A DNA stretch of 64,000 nucleotides from Micromonospora sp. NBC_01699 (lineage in GTDB: Bacteria > Actinomycetota > Actinomycetes > Mycobacteriales > Micromonosporaceae), in contig NZ_CP109199.1 in the NCBI RefSeq assembly GCF_036250065.1, positions 2,108,001-2,172,000 on the forward strand, read 5' to 3'. Positions 1 through 8,420 of this stretch are shown one piece after another. Every line of letters begins with the position of its first letter. Within the stretch, counting starts at the first letter, position 1. A program made the position numbers and the translations under genes. The notes beneath the pieces were generated by a model. The model did no database searches, was not told the origin of the DNA, and was given only the letters and a program-made list of their open reading frames with translations.

Positions 1-1
1 C

Positions 2-592
2 GAGGCGCTGCACCGCTACAAGATCGGGTACGTCACCGAGAACCGCAAGGAGGAGGGGGTCTTCCTCGACCAGCCGATCACCCGCAACATCGGGGTGACG
101 ATCTGGCGCCGGATCGCCCGCGCCGGGCTGGTCACCGAGGCGGCCGAGCGGACCGTGGTGGCCGAGTACACCGAACGCCTCGGGATCCGGGCCGCCTCCC
201 CGCGCCAACTCGCCGGGCAGCTCTCCGGCGGCAACCAGCAGAAGGTCAGCCTGGCCAAGTGGCTCGCCGCCCAGTGCGAGATCCTGGTCGTGGACGAACC
301 GACCGTCGGCATCGACGTACGCACCAAGGCCGCGTTCCACGAGCTGATCGCCGAACTGGCCGGTGCCGGCATGGCCCTGTTGCTGATCTCCTCCGATCTT
401 CCGGAGATCGTGACCCTGGCGGATCGGGTAGCGGTGATGAACGATTTCACCGTTCGTGGTGAACTCGCCAACGACCATGACTACAGCCGGATGAGCCAGG
501 CGATCATCCGGATGATCCACGCTGGACCGGCCCGGGAGCAGACGGGCACCGGCCCGGACCGGCCCGATGCAGCAGGGGAGTCAGCCGCGTGA
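2..592 (+). CDS. Sugar ABC transporter ATP-binding protein, C-terminal part
   Basis: The reading frame is open from the first bases of the window, so the N-terminal nucleotide-binding domain is cut off by the window edge. What remains is the second ATPase domain of an RbsA/MglA/XylG-type tandem ATPase. It shows the linker motif GYVTENRKEEGVF (usual in this family before the second signature), the ABC signature LSGGNQQKV and the Walker B stretch ILVVDEPT followed by a D-loop GID. Such proteins energise import of monosaccharides at the inner face of the membrane. Its stop overlaps the start of the aldo/keto reductase (GTGA), so it belongs to the deoxy-sugar operon, and L-fucose or a similar sugar is the likely substrate. 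That substrate call is inference; the permease and binding protein must lie upstream. Confidence 0.9.
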   Translation, partial: EALHRYKIGYVTENRKEEGVFLDQPITRNIGVTIWRRIARAGLVTEAAERTVVAEYTERLGIRAASPRQLAGQLSGGNQQKVSLAKWLAAQCEILVVDEPTVGIDVRTKAAFHELIAELAGAGMALLLISSDLPEIVTLADRVAVMNDFTVRGELANDHDYSRMSQAIIRMIHAGPAREQTGTGPDRPDAAGESAA

Positions 593-1617
593 ACCCATTT
601 GAACGGACCCGACTGGGCGGTACCGGGGTCGAGGTGACCAGGCTCGGTCTCGGCCTCGCCCCGCTCGGCGGCCTCTACCGGGCGGTCGGCGCGCAGCAGG
701 CGTCCGCCACCCTGGAACGGGCCTGGGAACTGGGCTACCGGTACTTCGACACCGCACCGCTCTACGGCGCCGGGCTCTCCGAGCGGCGGGCCGGCTCGGT
801 GCTGTCCGGCAAACCCCGGGCCGAGTTCGCACTGTCCACCAAGGTCGGCCGGCTCCTGGTACCGGGAACGGACGAGCCCCGGGGCGGCCGGCACCGCAGC
901 GAACCCGACCCGGCCACCGGTGACCACAACGACGAGATCTGGGCCGAGCCGGTCGACGCCACCCCGGCCTGGGACTTCAGCGCCGACGGCACCCGCCGGT
1001 CGTACGCCGAGAGCCTGGACCGGCTCGGCCTGGACCGGGCCGACGTGCTGCACATCCACGACCCGGACGACCACTACGCCGACGCGCTCGCCGGTGCCCT
1101 GCCGGCGCTGGTCGCGTTGCGCGAGGAGGGTCGGATCGGTGCGGTGTCGGTCGGCATGAACCAGGCCGAGATGCTCGCCGACTTCGTCCGCACCGGTCAC
1201 CTCGACGCGGTCCTGCTCGCCGGCCGCTACACCCTGCTCGACCAGTCCGGCCTGGCCGAACTGCTGCCGCTCTGCGCCGAGCGGGGCGTGTCGGTGATCG
1301 CCGGTGGGGTCTACAACTCGGGGCTGCTCGCCGACCCGAAACCGGGCGCCACCTACGACTACCTGCCGGCGCCGACCGCGATCCTGGACCGGGCCCTGGC
1401 CATCCAGGACGTCTGCGCCAAACACGGGGTGCCGCTGCGGGCCGCCGCCGCCCAGTTCCCGCTCGGCCACCCGGCGGTCGCCAGTGTCGTGCTCGGCGCC
1501 CGCTCGGCCGACGAGGTGACCGACGCGGCGCAGATGTTCGACCACCCGATCCCCGGTCAGCTCTGGCGCGACCTGAAAGACTCCGGGCTGCTGCCGGAGG
1601 AGGTGCCGACGCCGTGA
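589..1617 (+). CDS. Aldo/keto reductase, probable L-fucose (D-threo-aldose) 1-dehydrogenase
   Basis: This 342-residue protein is an aldo/keto reductase barrel. The catalytic tetrad can be placed at Asp54 and Tyr59 (within YFDTAPLYG), Lys85 (STKVG) and His157 (LHIHDPD). The closest family I recognise is the D-threo-aldose/L-fucose dehydrogenase group, which oxidises the sugar C1 with NAD(P)+ to give the lactone. The GTG start overlaps the preceding stop by four bases and the 3' end overlaps the lactonase by four bases, giving strict translational coupling. The downstream lactonase, dehydratase, SDR and FAH-family hydrolase match the rest of the non-phosphorylative L-fucose route, which supports this role. 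L-galactose, D-arabinose or pyridoxal as alternative substrates cannot be excluded from sequence. Confidence 0.85.
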   Translation: MNPFERTRLGGTGVEVTRLGLGLAPLGGLYRAVGAQQASATLERAWELGYRYFDTAPLYGAGLSERRAGSVLSGKPRAEFALSTKVGRLLVPGTDEPRGGRHRSEPDPATGDHNDEIWAEPVDATPAWDFSADGTRRSYAESLDRLGLDRADVLHIHDPDDHYADALAGALPALVALREEGRIGAVSVGMNQAEMLADFVRTGHLDAVLLAGRYTLLDQSGLAELLPLCAERGVSVIAGGVYNSGLLADPKPGATYDYLPAPTAILDRALAIQDVCAKHGVPLRAAAAQFPLGHPAVASVVLGARSADEVTDAAQMFDHPIPGQLWRDLKDSGLLPEEVPTP

Positions 1618-2447
1618 TCGTCGACTCGCACCAGCATCTCTGGACCGCCGACTACGCCTGGCTGGCCGAACCGGCGCTGACCCGGATCCGGCGCGACTAC
1701 GGCGTCGAGGACCTGCGGCGCAACCTACGGGCGGCGGGCGTCGACCGGACCGTGCTGGTCGAGGCGGCCCGGGGCGACAACGCCGAAACCACCGAATTCC
1801 TGGCGCTCGCCGCCGCCACCGACGAGATCGCCGGGGTGGTCGGCTGGGCGTCGCTCACCGACCCGGACCTCGCCGGAACCCTGGCCGCGCACCGGGCCGG
1901 TCCCGGCGGGCACCTGCTCGTCGGCATCCGGGACCAGGTGCAGGGACAACCCGACGACCACCTCGACCGCGCGGACGTGCGCGCCGGACTCCGTACGGTC
2001 GCCGACGCCGGCCTGGTCAACGAGCTGGTCGTCCGGGTCGAGCAGTTGCCGGCGGTGGCGCGGGCGGCCGCCGCGCTGCCGGATGGCCGGTTCGTGCTCG
2101 ACCACCTCGGCAAGCCCCGGATCGCGGCCGGCGCCGCCGGGCTGGACCAGTGGCGCACCCTGGTCGCACCGGTGGCCGCCTGCCGCAACGTGGTGGCGAA
2201 GCTCTCCGGCCTGGTCACCGAGGCCGACCCGGCCGGTTGGACGGTGGACGACCTGCGGCCGTTCGTGGCGAGCGCGGTCGAGCTGTTCGGCCCGGACCGG
2301 CTCATGTTCGGCTCGGACTGGCCGGTCTGCGAACTCGCCGCCACCTACGGCCAGGTACGCGACGCGCTCAGCGAGATCCTCGGCGGTAGCCCGGACGACA
2401 TCTTCGGCACCACGGCGATCAGCACCTACAGGTTGGAGATCGAATGA
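1614..2447 (+). CDS. Amidohydrolase-fold lactonase (probable L-fucono-1,5-lactonase)
   Basis: The 277-residue protein is a COG3618-type metal-dependent hydrolase of the amidohydrolase superfamily. It begins with the metal-binding DSHQHLW (His6, His8), has DHLGKP (His164) in the middle and ends with MFGSDWPVC (Asp235), the usual metal and catalytic positions. Family members open sugar lactones such as L-fuconolactone, L-rhamnonolactone and 2-pyrone-4,6-dicarboxylate. Placed immediately after the sugar dehydrogenase and before the acid dehydratase, it should convert the aldonolactone to the aldonate. The start is a GTG overlapping the previous stop by four bases. The substrate is inferred from context. 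Confidence 0.85.
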   Translation: MIVDSHQHLWTADYAWLAEPALTRIRRDYGVEDLRRNLRAAGVDRTVLVEAARGDNAETTEFLALAAATDEIAGVVGWASLTDPDLAGTLAAHRAGPGGHLLVGIRDQVQGQPDDHLDRADVRAGLRTVADAGLVNELVVRVEQLPAVARAAAALPDGRFVLDHLGKPRIAAGAAGLDQWRTLVAPVAACRNVVAKLSGLVTEADPAGWTVDDLRPFVASAVELFGPDRLMFGSDWPVCELAATYGQVRDALSEILGGSPDDIFGTTAISTYRLEIE

Positions 2448-3277
2448 AGTACATGCGGGTGGGTTCGGTCGGCGCGGAGCGCCCGGTGGCCCACACGGAC
2501 GGCCGCTACTACGACCTGTCCGGCATCACGGGGGACATCGACGGGGCGTTCCTGGCCGGCGGCGGGGTGACCGACGTGACCGGGCTGCCGGAGATCGACA
2601 TCACCGGGTTGCGGATCGGCGCGCCGATCGCCCGGCCGGGTGTGGTGCTCTGCGTCGGGCTGAACTACGCCGCGCACGCCGCCGAGTCCGGCGCGGCGAA
2701 CCCGGAGTACCCGGTCGTCTTCTACAAGGCACCGAACACCGTCGTCGGACCGTACGACGACGTGCTCGTGCCGCGCGGCTCGACCAAGACCGACTGGGAG
2801 GTGGAGCTGGCCGTGGTGATCGGCAAGACGGCTCGCTACCTGGCGTCGCCGCAGGAGGCGCTGGCCCACATCGCCGGGTACGCGCTCGCCAACGACGTCT
2901 CCGAGCGCGACTTCCAGCTCGCCGTCTCCGGTGGACAGTGGTCCAAGGGCAAGTCCTGCGAGACGTTCAACCCGCTGGGGCCGTACCTGGTCACGCCGGA
3001 CGAGGTGGGCGATCCGGGTAGGCTCGGGCTGCGCTCCTGGGTCAACGGCGAGCCCCGGCAGGACTCCCGCACCGCCGACATGATCTTCGACGTGGCGTAC
3101 CTGGTCTGGCACCTGTCCCAGTACACCGTGCTGGATCCGGGCGACCTGATCAGCACCGGTACGCCCGAGGGCGTCGCGCTGTCCGGGCGGTTCCCGTACC
3201 TGGGCGTCGGTGACGTGGTGGAGGTCGAGATCGACGGCCTCGGGCGGCAGCGCTCCGTCGTCAAGGACGCCGCGTGA
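2444..3277 (+). CDS. Fumarylacetoacetate hydrolase family protein, probable 2,4-diketo-3-deoxy-L-fuconate hydrolase
   Basis: The 277 residues are of normal length for the FAH family. GLNYAAHA (residues 72-79) and the metal-binding acids Glu119 and Glu121 in the [10 protein letters not shown] stretch, with Asp151 in ANDVSERDF, are all present. These enzymes cleave a C-C bond in beta-diketo acids. In the known L-fucose route the corresponding enzyme splits 2,4-diketo-3-deoxy-L-fuconate to pyruvate and L-lactate, and every other step of that route is encoded beside it. The ATG start overlaps the lactonase stop (ATGA) and the stop overlaps the next start (GTGA). FAH proteins are hard to assign by sequence alone, so the exact substrate rests on context. 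Confidence 0.85.
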   Translation: MKYMRVGSVGAERPVAHTDGRYYDLSGITGDIDGAFLAGGGVTDVTGLPEIDITGLRIGAPIARPGVVLCVGLNYAAHAAESGAANPEYPVVFYKAPNTVVGPYDDVLVPRGSTKTDWEVELAVVIGKTARYLASPQEALAHIAGYALANDVSERDFQLAVSGGQWSKGKSCETFNPLGPYLVTPDEVGDPGRLGLRSWVNGEPRQDSRTADMIFDVAYLVWHLSQYTVLDPGDLISTGTPEGVALSGRFPYLGVGDVVEVEIDGLGRQRSVVKDAA

Positions 3278-4569
3278 TCATCACCGGGGTCGACACGTAC
3301 GACATCCGGTTCCCGACCTCACGGGAACTCGACGGCTCGGATGCGATGAACCCGGACCCCGACTACTCCGCCGCGTACGTCGTCCTGCACACCGACGCGG
3401 GGATCGACGGCCACGGCTTCACCTTCACCATCGGCCGGGGCAACGAGGTGTGCCGGGCCGCGATCGACGCCCTCGTCCCGTTCATCGTCGGCCAGCCCGT
3501 GGACGACCTGGGCGAGTTCGCCAAGCGGCTCACCCACGACTCGCAACTGCGCTGGCTCGGCCCGGAGAAGGGCGTCATCCACCTGGCCACCGCCGCCGTG
3601 GTCAACGCCGCCTGGGACCTGGCCGGCCGGGTCGCCGGTAAGCCGGTCTGGCGGCTGCTCGCGGAGTTGAGTCCGGAGCAGATTGTCGACCTGGTCGACT
3701 GGCGGTACCTGACCGACGCGCTCACCCCGGACGAGGCGCTGGAGATCCTCCGGGCCGCCGAGCCCGGCCGGGCCGAGCGGATCGCCGACCTGGAACGGCG
3801 CGGCTATCCGGCGTACACCACCTCGCCGGGCTGGCTCGGCTACGACGACGCGAAGCTCAGCCGGCTGGCCAAGCAGGCGGTCGCCGACGGCTACCGGCAG
3901 ATCAAACTGAAGGTCGGCGGGAACCGGGACGACGACGTGCGCCGGCTCGCCCTGGCCCGGCAGGTCGTCGGGCCGGACATCCGGATCGCGGTGGACGCCA
4001 ACCAGCGCTGGGACGTGGCCGAGGCGATCGACTGGATGGGCGCGCTGGCCCCGTACGACCCGTGGTGGATCGAGGAGCCGACCAGCCCGGACGACGTACT
4101 CGGGCATGCCGCGATCCGGCGCGGGTTGGCCCATGCCACGCCGGACGGGGGACCGGTCCGGGTGGCCACCGGTGAGCACGTACAGAACCGGATAGTGTTC
4201 AAGCAGCTGCTCCAGGCCGACGCGATCGACTTCGTCCAGATCGATTCGTGCCGGGTCGGCGGGGTGAACGAGAACATCGCCATCCTGCTGCTGGCCGCCA
4301 AGTTCGGCCGACCGGTCTGCCCGCACGCCGGTGGGGTCGGGCTGTGCGAGCTGGTCCAGCACCTGTCGATGTTCGACTACGTGGCCGTCTCCGGCTCACT
4401 CGACAACCGCGTGATCGAGTACGTCGACCACCTGCACGAGCACTTCGTGGACCCGGTCGTGATTGTCGACGGGGCGTACCGGGCACCGAGCCTGCCGGGC
4501 TTCTCGGCGCAGATGCGGCCGGAGACGCTGACCCGGTTCGCGTACCCGGACGGGCCCGCGTGGTCCTGA
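3274..4569 (+). CDS. Enolase-superfamily sugar-acid dehydratase, probable L-fuconate dehydratase
   Basis: The 431-residue protein has the full mandelate-racemase/enolase-superfamily active site. KLKVGG supplies Lys211 and Lys213, VDANQRWD gives metal ligand Asp241, IEEP gives Glu267/268, GEH gives Glu301, and Asp324 with His351 (HAGGVGLCE) form the general base pair. Length and the HAGGVGLCE and [10 protein letters not shown] motifs fit L-fuconate dehydratase (about 440 residues) better than other acid-sugar dehydratases. It removes water from the aldonate to give the 2-keto-3-deoxy acid. It is coupled to the FAH gene by a GTGA overlap, and the following gene begins ten bases before its stop. 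Confidence 0.9.
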   Translation: MIITGVDTYDIRFPTSRELDGSDAMNPDPDYSAAYVVLHTDAGIDGHGFTFTIGRGNEVCRAAIDALVPFIVGQPVDDLGEFAKRLTHDSQLRWLGPEKGVIHLATAAVVNAAWDLAGRVAGKPVWRLLAELSPEQIVDLVDWRYLTDALTPDEALEILRAAEPGRAERIADLERRGYPAYTTSPGWLGYDDAKLSRLAKQAVADGYRQIKLKVGGNRDDDVRRLALARQVVGPDIRIAVDANQRWDVAEAIDWMGALAPYDPWWIEEPTSPDDVLGHAAIRRGLAHATPDGGPVRVATGEHVQNRIVFKQLLQADAIDFVQIDSCRVGGVNENIAILLLAAKFGRPVCPHAGGVGLCELVQHLSMFDYVAVSGSLDNRVIEYVDHLHEHFVDPVVIVDGAYRAPSLPGFSAQMRPETLTRFAYPDGPAWS

Positions 4570-6191
4570 TCCACGTCGAGCTCGACACCGGCGAGTGCTT
4601 CCCGATCCGGGACGCCGGTGGTTTCGGCGGGCCGGTCGCCGTGCTGGAGCTGTTCCGGCGCCTGGTCACCGGCCCGACCGAGCCGGCCCGCGCGCCGCTG
4701 GCCCTGGTCGCCGGCACCGCCGCCGGGGTGTCCGGGCCGGGGCTGGCCCGGTGCGCCGCGATCGGGCTCTCCCCGCTCTCCGGCGGGATCGCCGAGACCC
4801 GCGCCGAGGGCCCGTTCGCGGCCGGGTTGCGGGCCGCCGGGGTCACCGGCGTGATGCTGTACGGGCGGGCCGCCGAGCCGGTCTGCGTGGTGGTCCGGTC
4901 CGGCCGGGCCCGGCTGGAACCGGCCGGCGACGTGTGGGGCATGGAAACCGGTCCCGCCACCGACGCCCTGCTCGCCCGGTACGGCGACAACGCGGCGGTC
5001 GCGGTGATCGGCCCGGCCGGCGAGCACGGCGTACGGTACGCCTCGATCGTCACCTGCCGGGACCACCCGCTGCCCCGGCTCGGCCTGGGTGCGGTGCTCG
5101 GGGCGAAGAACGTCAAGGCGGTGGTCTGCGTACCCGGTCCGGATCCGGTCCCGGTCGCGGACCCGCAGGCGCTGCGCGGCCTCGCGCAGTGGTACGCCGC
5201 CGCGCAGCCCGGTAACTCGCTGACCGCCTGGCAGCACGGACTGCCCGGTTTCGGGGTCTGGGACGCCGAGCCCGGTTACGCCCCGGTGGCCAACTTCGCC
5301 GACACCGTCGGCCGGGGCGGTGTCGGCACCGCCCCCGAGCCGCAGCGGGTGGCCGCCTGTCCGGGCTGCCCCACCGACTGCATCAAGGTGTACGCCGGAG
5401 CCGGCCTGCACCAGGAGGCGCTGGCGATGCTAGGCCCGAACCTCGGTGTCGCCGAGCCCTGGGCCCTGCACGCCCGCTGCCTGCAACTCGGGCTCGACCC
5501 GGTGTCCCTCGGCGGTACCCTCGCGGCGGCCGGGGTGCCGGCGGCGGACGTGCCGGCGACGGTCGAGCGGATCGCGGCCGGTGGCCACCCGCTCGGTGAG
5601 GGCTCCGCGCGCGCGAACCCGGCGACGGCGATGACCAGCAAGGGCGTGGAACTGCCGCCGTTCGACCCGAGGGTGCAACCGAACCTCGGCCTCGGCTACG
5701 CGGTCGCCCCGATCGGACCGCGCTACGACATCATCGAACACGACCTCGACTTCGACCCGGAGGAGGGGCTGCCGCACAGCTATCCGGAGCTGCGCCGGCT
5801 CGGGGCGACCGTGCCGCGTCCCCGCAACGAGCTGGACGTGACCCGGACCGCGCAGCTGTTGCGCCTGTGGAGTGGCCTGGACGCCCTCGGGGTCTGCGCG
5901 TTCGCCGCCACCCCGACCCGACCGCTCACCCTGAACCTGGTCGAGGACCTGGTGGAGGCGGTCACCGGGGAACGGCCGGACGTGCTGGCGCTCGGCGCGC
6001 GGCGGCTGCGCCTGCAACGCGAGATCAACCACCGGCTCGGCATCAAGCTGGACGCGGACACCCTGCCGGACCGGTTCTTCACCGAACCGGTCGCCGCCGG
6101 CCGGTACGCCGGATCGGTGCTCGACCGGGCCGCGTTCACCGGGGCGGTGGCCGAACTGCACCGGCAACTGGGATTCACCGAGTTCGCCTGA
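4560..6191 (+). CDS. Aldehyde:ferredoxin oxidoreductase family protein (tungsto/molybdo-bispterin)
   Basis: I chose the GTG at 4560, which overlaps the dehydratase stop by ten bases, because upstream residues in this frame are a shadow of the dehydratase. The 543-residue product follows the AOR family throughout. Residues about 45-190 match the pterin-binding domain, ending in [17 protein letters not shown]. The [4Fe-4S] cluster site CPGCPTDC supplies Cys267, Cys270 and Cys274, with Cys446 in DALGVC. The LGLDPVSLG motif is also typical. It is shorter than the usual roughly 600 residues, mainly at the N terminus, where the normal glycine-rich opening is missing. Known members oxidise aldehydes to acids and pass electrons to ferredoxin. 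In this operon it might oxidise lactaldehyde or the sugar itself, but that is inference. No cofactor or tungstate genes are visible nearby. Confidence 0.85.
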   Translation: MVLIHVELDTGECFPIRDAGGFGGPVAVLELFRRLVTGPTEPARAPLALVAGTAAGVSGPGLARCAAIGLSPLSGGIAETRAEGPFAAGLRAAGVTGVMLYGRAAEPVCVVVRSGRARLEPAGDVWGMETGPATDALLARYGDNAAVAVIGPAGEHGVRYASIVTCRDHPLPRLGLGAVLGAKNVKAVVCVPGPDPVPVADPQALRGLAQWYAAAQPGNSLTAWQHGLPGFGVWDAEPGYAPVANFADTVGRGGVGTAPEPQRVAACPGCPTDCIKVYAGAGLHQEALAMLGPNLGVAEPWALHARCLQLGLDPVSLGGTLAAAGVPAADVPATVERIAAGGHPLGEGSARANPATAMTSKGVELPPFDPRVQPNLGLGYAVAPIGPRYDIIEHDLDFDPEEGLPHSYPELRRLGATVPRPRNELDVTRTAQLLRLWSGLDALGVCAFAATPTRPLTLNLVEDLVEAVTGERPDVLALGARRLRLQREINHRLGIKLDADTLPDRFFTEPVAAGRYAGSVLDRAAFTGAVAELHRQLGFTEFA

Positions 6192-6227
6192 ACGGGCTCG
6201 GCTCGACGTACGAAAGAGGTAGTTGAA

Positions 6228-6980
6228 GTGGGCGAGTTCGACGGGCTGGTCGCGGTGGTCACCGGCGGCGGGTCGGGTATCGGCAGGGCGTGCGTCGAGG
6301 CGTTCGTCGCCGGCGGGGGACGGGTCGGCGTACTGGACCTGAGTCCGGGCGAGCAGGGCGGACCGACCTTCGGCGCGGTCGCCGACGTGGCCGACTCCGA
6401 GTCGCTGGACCGGGCCATGGCGGCGGTCGCCGAGGCGTTCGGCGGGATCGACATCCTGATCAACAACGCCGGGATCAGCGCGGTCGGCACGGTCGAGGCG
6501 AACGACGACGCCGAGTGGCAGCGGGTGCTCGACGTCAACGTCATCGGCATCGTCCGGACCACCAGGGCCGCGCTGCCGTACCTGCGCCGCAGCTCGCACG
6601 GCGCGATCGTCAACACCTCCTCGATCGCCGCCACCGCCGGGCTGGTGCAGCGGGCGCTCTACTCCGCGTCGAAGGGCGCGGTGCACGCGCTCACCCTGGC
6701 GATGTCCGCCGACCTGGTGACCGAGGGGATCCGGGTCAACTGCGTCGCCCCCGGCACGGTGGACACCCCGTGGGTGGGTCGGCTGCTGGCCAAGGCCGAC
6801 GATCCGGCGGGGGAGAAGGAGCGGCTCGCCGCCCGGCAGCCCACCGGTCGACTGGTCCGGGCCGAGGAGGTGGCCGGCGCGGTCGCGTACCTGGCCAGCC
6901 CGCGTTCCGGCGCCACCACCGGTACGTCCCTCGCCGTCGACGGCGGCATGTCCGGCCTGCGCCTGCCCCGCTCGAAGTAG
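6228..6980 (+). CDS. Short-chain dehydrogenase, probable 2-keto-3-deoxy-L-fuconate dehydrogenase
   Basis: This is a classical SDR of 250 residues. The nucleotide-binding motif TGGGSGIGR is at residues 12-20, NNAG at 79-82, the catalytic serine lies in NTSS, and the Tyr145-Lys149 pair sits in YSASK. The acidic residue after beta-strand 2 (LDLS) favours NAD(H) over NADP(H). The GTG start is preceded by a purine-rich ribosome-binding site (GAAAGAGG). It follows the AOR gene by 36 bases in the same direction. In the known L-fucose pathway an SDR oxidises the 2-keto-3-deoxy acid at C4 so that the FAH-family enzyme can cleave it, which is the role I infer. Confidence 0.85.
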   Translation: MGEFDGLVAVVTGGGSGIGRACVEAFVAGGGRVGVLDLSPGEQGGPTFGAVADVADSESLDRAMAAVAEAFGGIDILINNAGISAVGTVEANDDAEWQRVLDVNVIGIVRTTRAALPYLRRSSHGAIVNTSSIAATAGLVQRALYSASKGAVHALTLAMSADLVTEGIRVNCVAPGTVDTPWVGRLLAKADDPAGEKERLAARQPTGRLVRAEEVAGAVAYLASPRSGATTGTSLAVDGGMSGLRLPRSK

Positions 6981-7026
6981 ACGGGGCCGTACGGGCTGAC
7001 CGTCATGGTCGACGGTGCGAAACGCC

Positions 7027-7032
7027 TAGGAT
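7027..7032 (+). promoter_or_regulatory. Candidate leaderless -10 element
   Basis: TAGGAT lies six bases before the ATG at 7039, and there is no Shine-Dalgarno sequence in that interval. This spacing would place the transcription start at or next to the start codon, the usual arrangement of leaderless actinobacterial genes. The same arrangement precedes the genes at 32234 and 59962. Confidence 0.45.
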
Positions 7033-7038
7033 CGGCGG

Positions 7039-7452
7039 ATGATCGCTGACCTCCAGTGTGTGGTGCTGGACTGCACTCATCCGACGGAACTTGCCGAGTT
7101 CTACCAGGCGCTCCTTGGCGGCGACGTCAATCGACGGGATCGGCAGTGGGCGCTGGACGACGACTGGGCGACGCTGCACACGCCGTCCGGCCTCGTCCTG
7201 GCCTTCCAGCGGGTGGCGGATCACCGGCCACCGCTGTGGCCCGATCCGGCCCGGCCGCAGCAGTTCCACCTGGACTTCGGTGTGGCGGACCTGGACCGTG
7301 CCCAGGGGCAGGTGCTGGCCCTGGGAGCGACGATGTTGGACGACGGATCGGATGGGCGGGGTTGGCGCATCTACGCCGACCCCGCAGGACATCCGTTCTG
7401 CCTGGTCCGCCACTGGGCCGCTACCACCGGTGCCGCCCCGGAGCCGGCATAG
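7039..7452 (+). CDS. VOC (glyoxalase/bleomycin-resistance fold) protein
   Basis: The 137-residue protein has two beta-alpha-beta-beta-beta modules of the vicinal oxygen chelate fold, with the family-typical opening VVLDCTHPTELAEFYQALLG and the C-terminal IYADPAGHPFCLVRH. The HLDFGV segment in the middle is where the second module begins. Members include glyoxalases, dioxygenases and antibiotic-binding proteins. Nothing in the sequence identifies a ligand. It stands alone between the fucose operon and a convergent acetyltransferase, with its own likely leaderless promoter and a strong hairpin after it. Confidence 0.8.
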   Translation: MIADLQCVVLDCTHPTELAEFYQALLGGDVNRRDRQWALDDDWATLHTPSGLVLAFQRVADHRPPLWPDPARPQQFHLDFGVADLDRAQGQVLALGATMLDDGSDGRGWRIYADPAGHPFCLVRHWAATTGAAPEPA

Positions 7453-7478
7453 CGCGCCAGACAAACTAACGACGTCGA

Positions 7479-7524
7479 CTCGTACACCGTCTTTTGTGTA
7501 CGCACACCAAAGATGGTGTACGAG
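7479..7524. terminator. Bidirectional terminator-like hairpin
   Basis: Arms 7479-7499 and 7504-7524 are 21 bases each and pair with one G-U wobble and one mismatch around a four-base loop. The outer ten bases (CTCGTACACC against GGTGTACGAG) pair perfectly. It lies between the convergent VOC and acetyltransferase genes. A small palindrome, ACGCATTATGCGT, follows at 7529-7541. Confidence 0.6.
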
Positions 7525-7619
7525 ATAAACGCATTATGCGTCCGCCCGGGGTGTCCCGACGCGGATCGGGTGAGCGGGGCCGCGACTCACCGCCCGAGCC
7601 CGAGCCGGCAGGCGTCGGC

Positions 7620-8399
7620 TCACGGGCGGGCGGTGAAGGTCAGTTCGGTGTACGCGGCGACCTGGCTGAAGCCGAGCCGGGCGTAGAGCGCGATCGCCGC
7701 GCGATTGTCCGCCTTGACGTTCAACGCGATCCGGTCGACGCTCGTCAGCAGCCGGCGACACAGCGCCGCCACCGCCACCGAGGCGAGCCCCTGGCCACGG
7801 GCCTGCGGGTGGGTGGCCACGTTGCCGATCGCGGCCACCCGGTAACGGGGCGAGAAGACGTGCACGCCGGCCACCGCGAGCAGCTCACCGCCGCGCCGGA
7901 CCCCGACGTACGGGTCCTGCTCGACCATCCGGGGCACGAACGAGTGCGCCGGGTAGGCCAGTTCGTAGAACACGCCCAGCTCGGTCAGGTCCGCCGGTGT
8001 CAGCTCGACCACCTCGGTTGTGTCCTGCCACCGGTCCAGCCGGGTCGGGTCGGTCAGCGCCATCTTCAGGTGCGGACCGTTCGAGTCGGCGGCGAACTCC
8101 GGTTCGAGCGCCGCCGTGACGCCGGGGGAGAGGTGGGCGTAGAACCGGCGCGGCAACAGCGGCCGCAGGTCCGCCACCAGCTCGGTCAGCGGCACGAAAC
8201 GGTCCGGGGTGTCCAGGGCGAGCAGGATGGGCAGGCCGGCGCCGTGGAAGAGCAGTGCCAGCGCCTCGCCCCGCCGGTACCAGGTCGTGTACGGCCAGAA
8301 TCGTTCGTCCAGGTCGCCCAGCTCGTACGCCCGCAGGTCCGGCGTACGGAGTAACAGCTCGGCCAGCTCGGCCCGGTCGTGCACACTCTCCACCAGCAT
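7620..8399 (-). CDS. GNAT-family N-acetyltransferase
   Basis: The 259 residues comprise a degenerate N-terminal half and a clear C-terminal GNAT domain (about residues 130-255). The acetyl-CoA pyrophosphate loop is in ATHPQARGQGLAS, and the C-terminal NVKADNRAAIALYARLGF motif is typical. The N-terminal half (ALDTPDRFVPLTELVADL) looks like the extra domain of FR47-like acetyltransferases. The acceptor is unknown. The ATG start lies 21 bases after the stop of the beta-propeller gene in the same direction, so the two may be cotranscribed. TGATCACAC, part of the palindrome seen upstream of that gene, also occurs just upstream of this start. Confidence 0.8.
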   Translation of the reverse strand: MLVESVHDRAELAELLLRTPDLRAYELGDLDERFWPYTTWYRRGEALALLFHGAGLPILLALDTPDRFVPLTELVADLRPLLPRRFYAHLSPGVTAALEPEFAADSNGPHLKMALTDPTRLDRWQDTTEVVELTPADLTELGVFYELAYPAHSFVPRMVEQDPYVGVRRGGELLAVAGVHVFSPRYRVAAIGNVATHPQARGQGLASVAVAALCRRLLTSVDRIALNVKADNRAAIALYARLGFSQVAAYTELTFTARP

Positions 8400-8420
8400 C
8401 CAAAGATGATCACACAGGCG

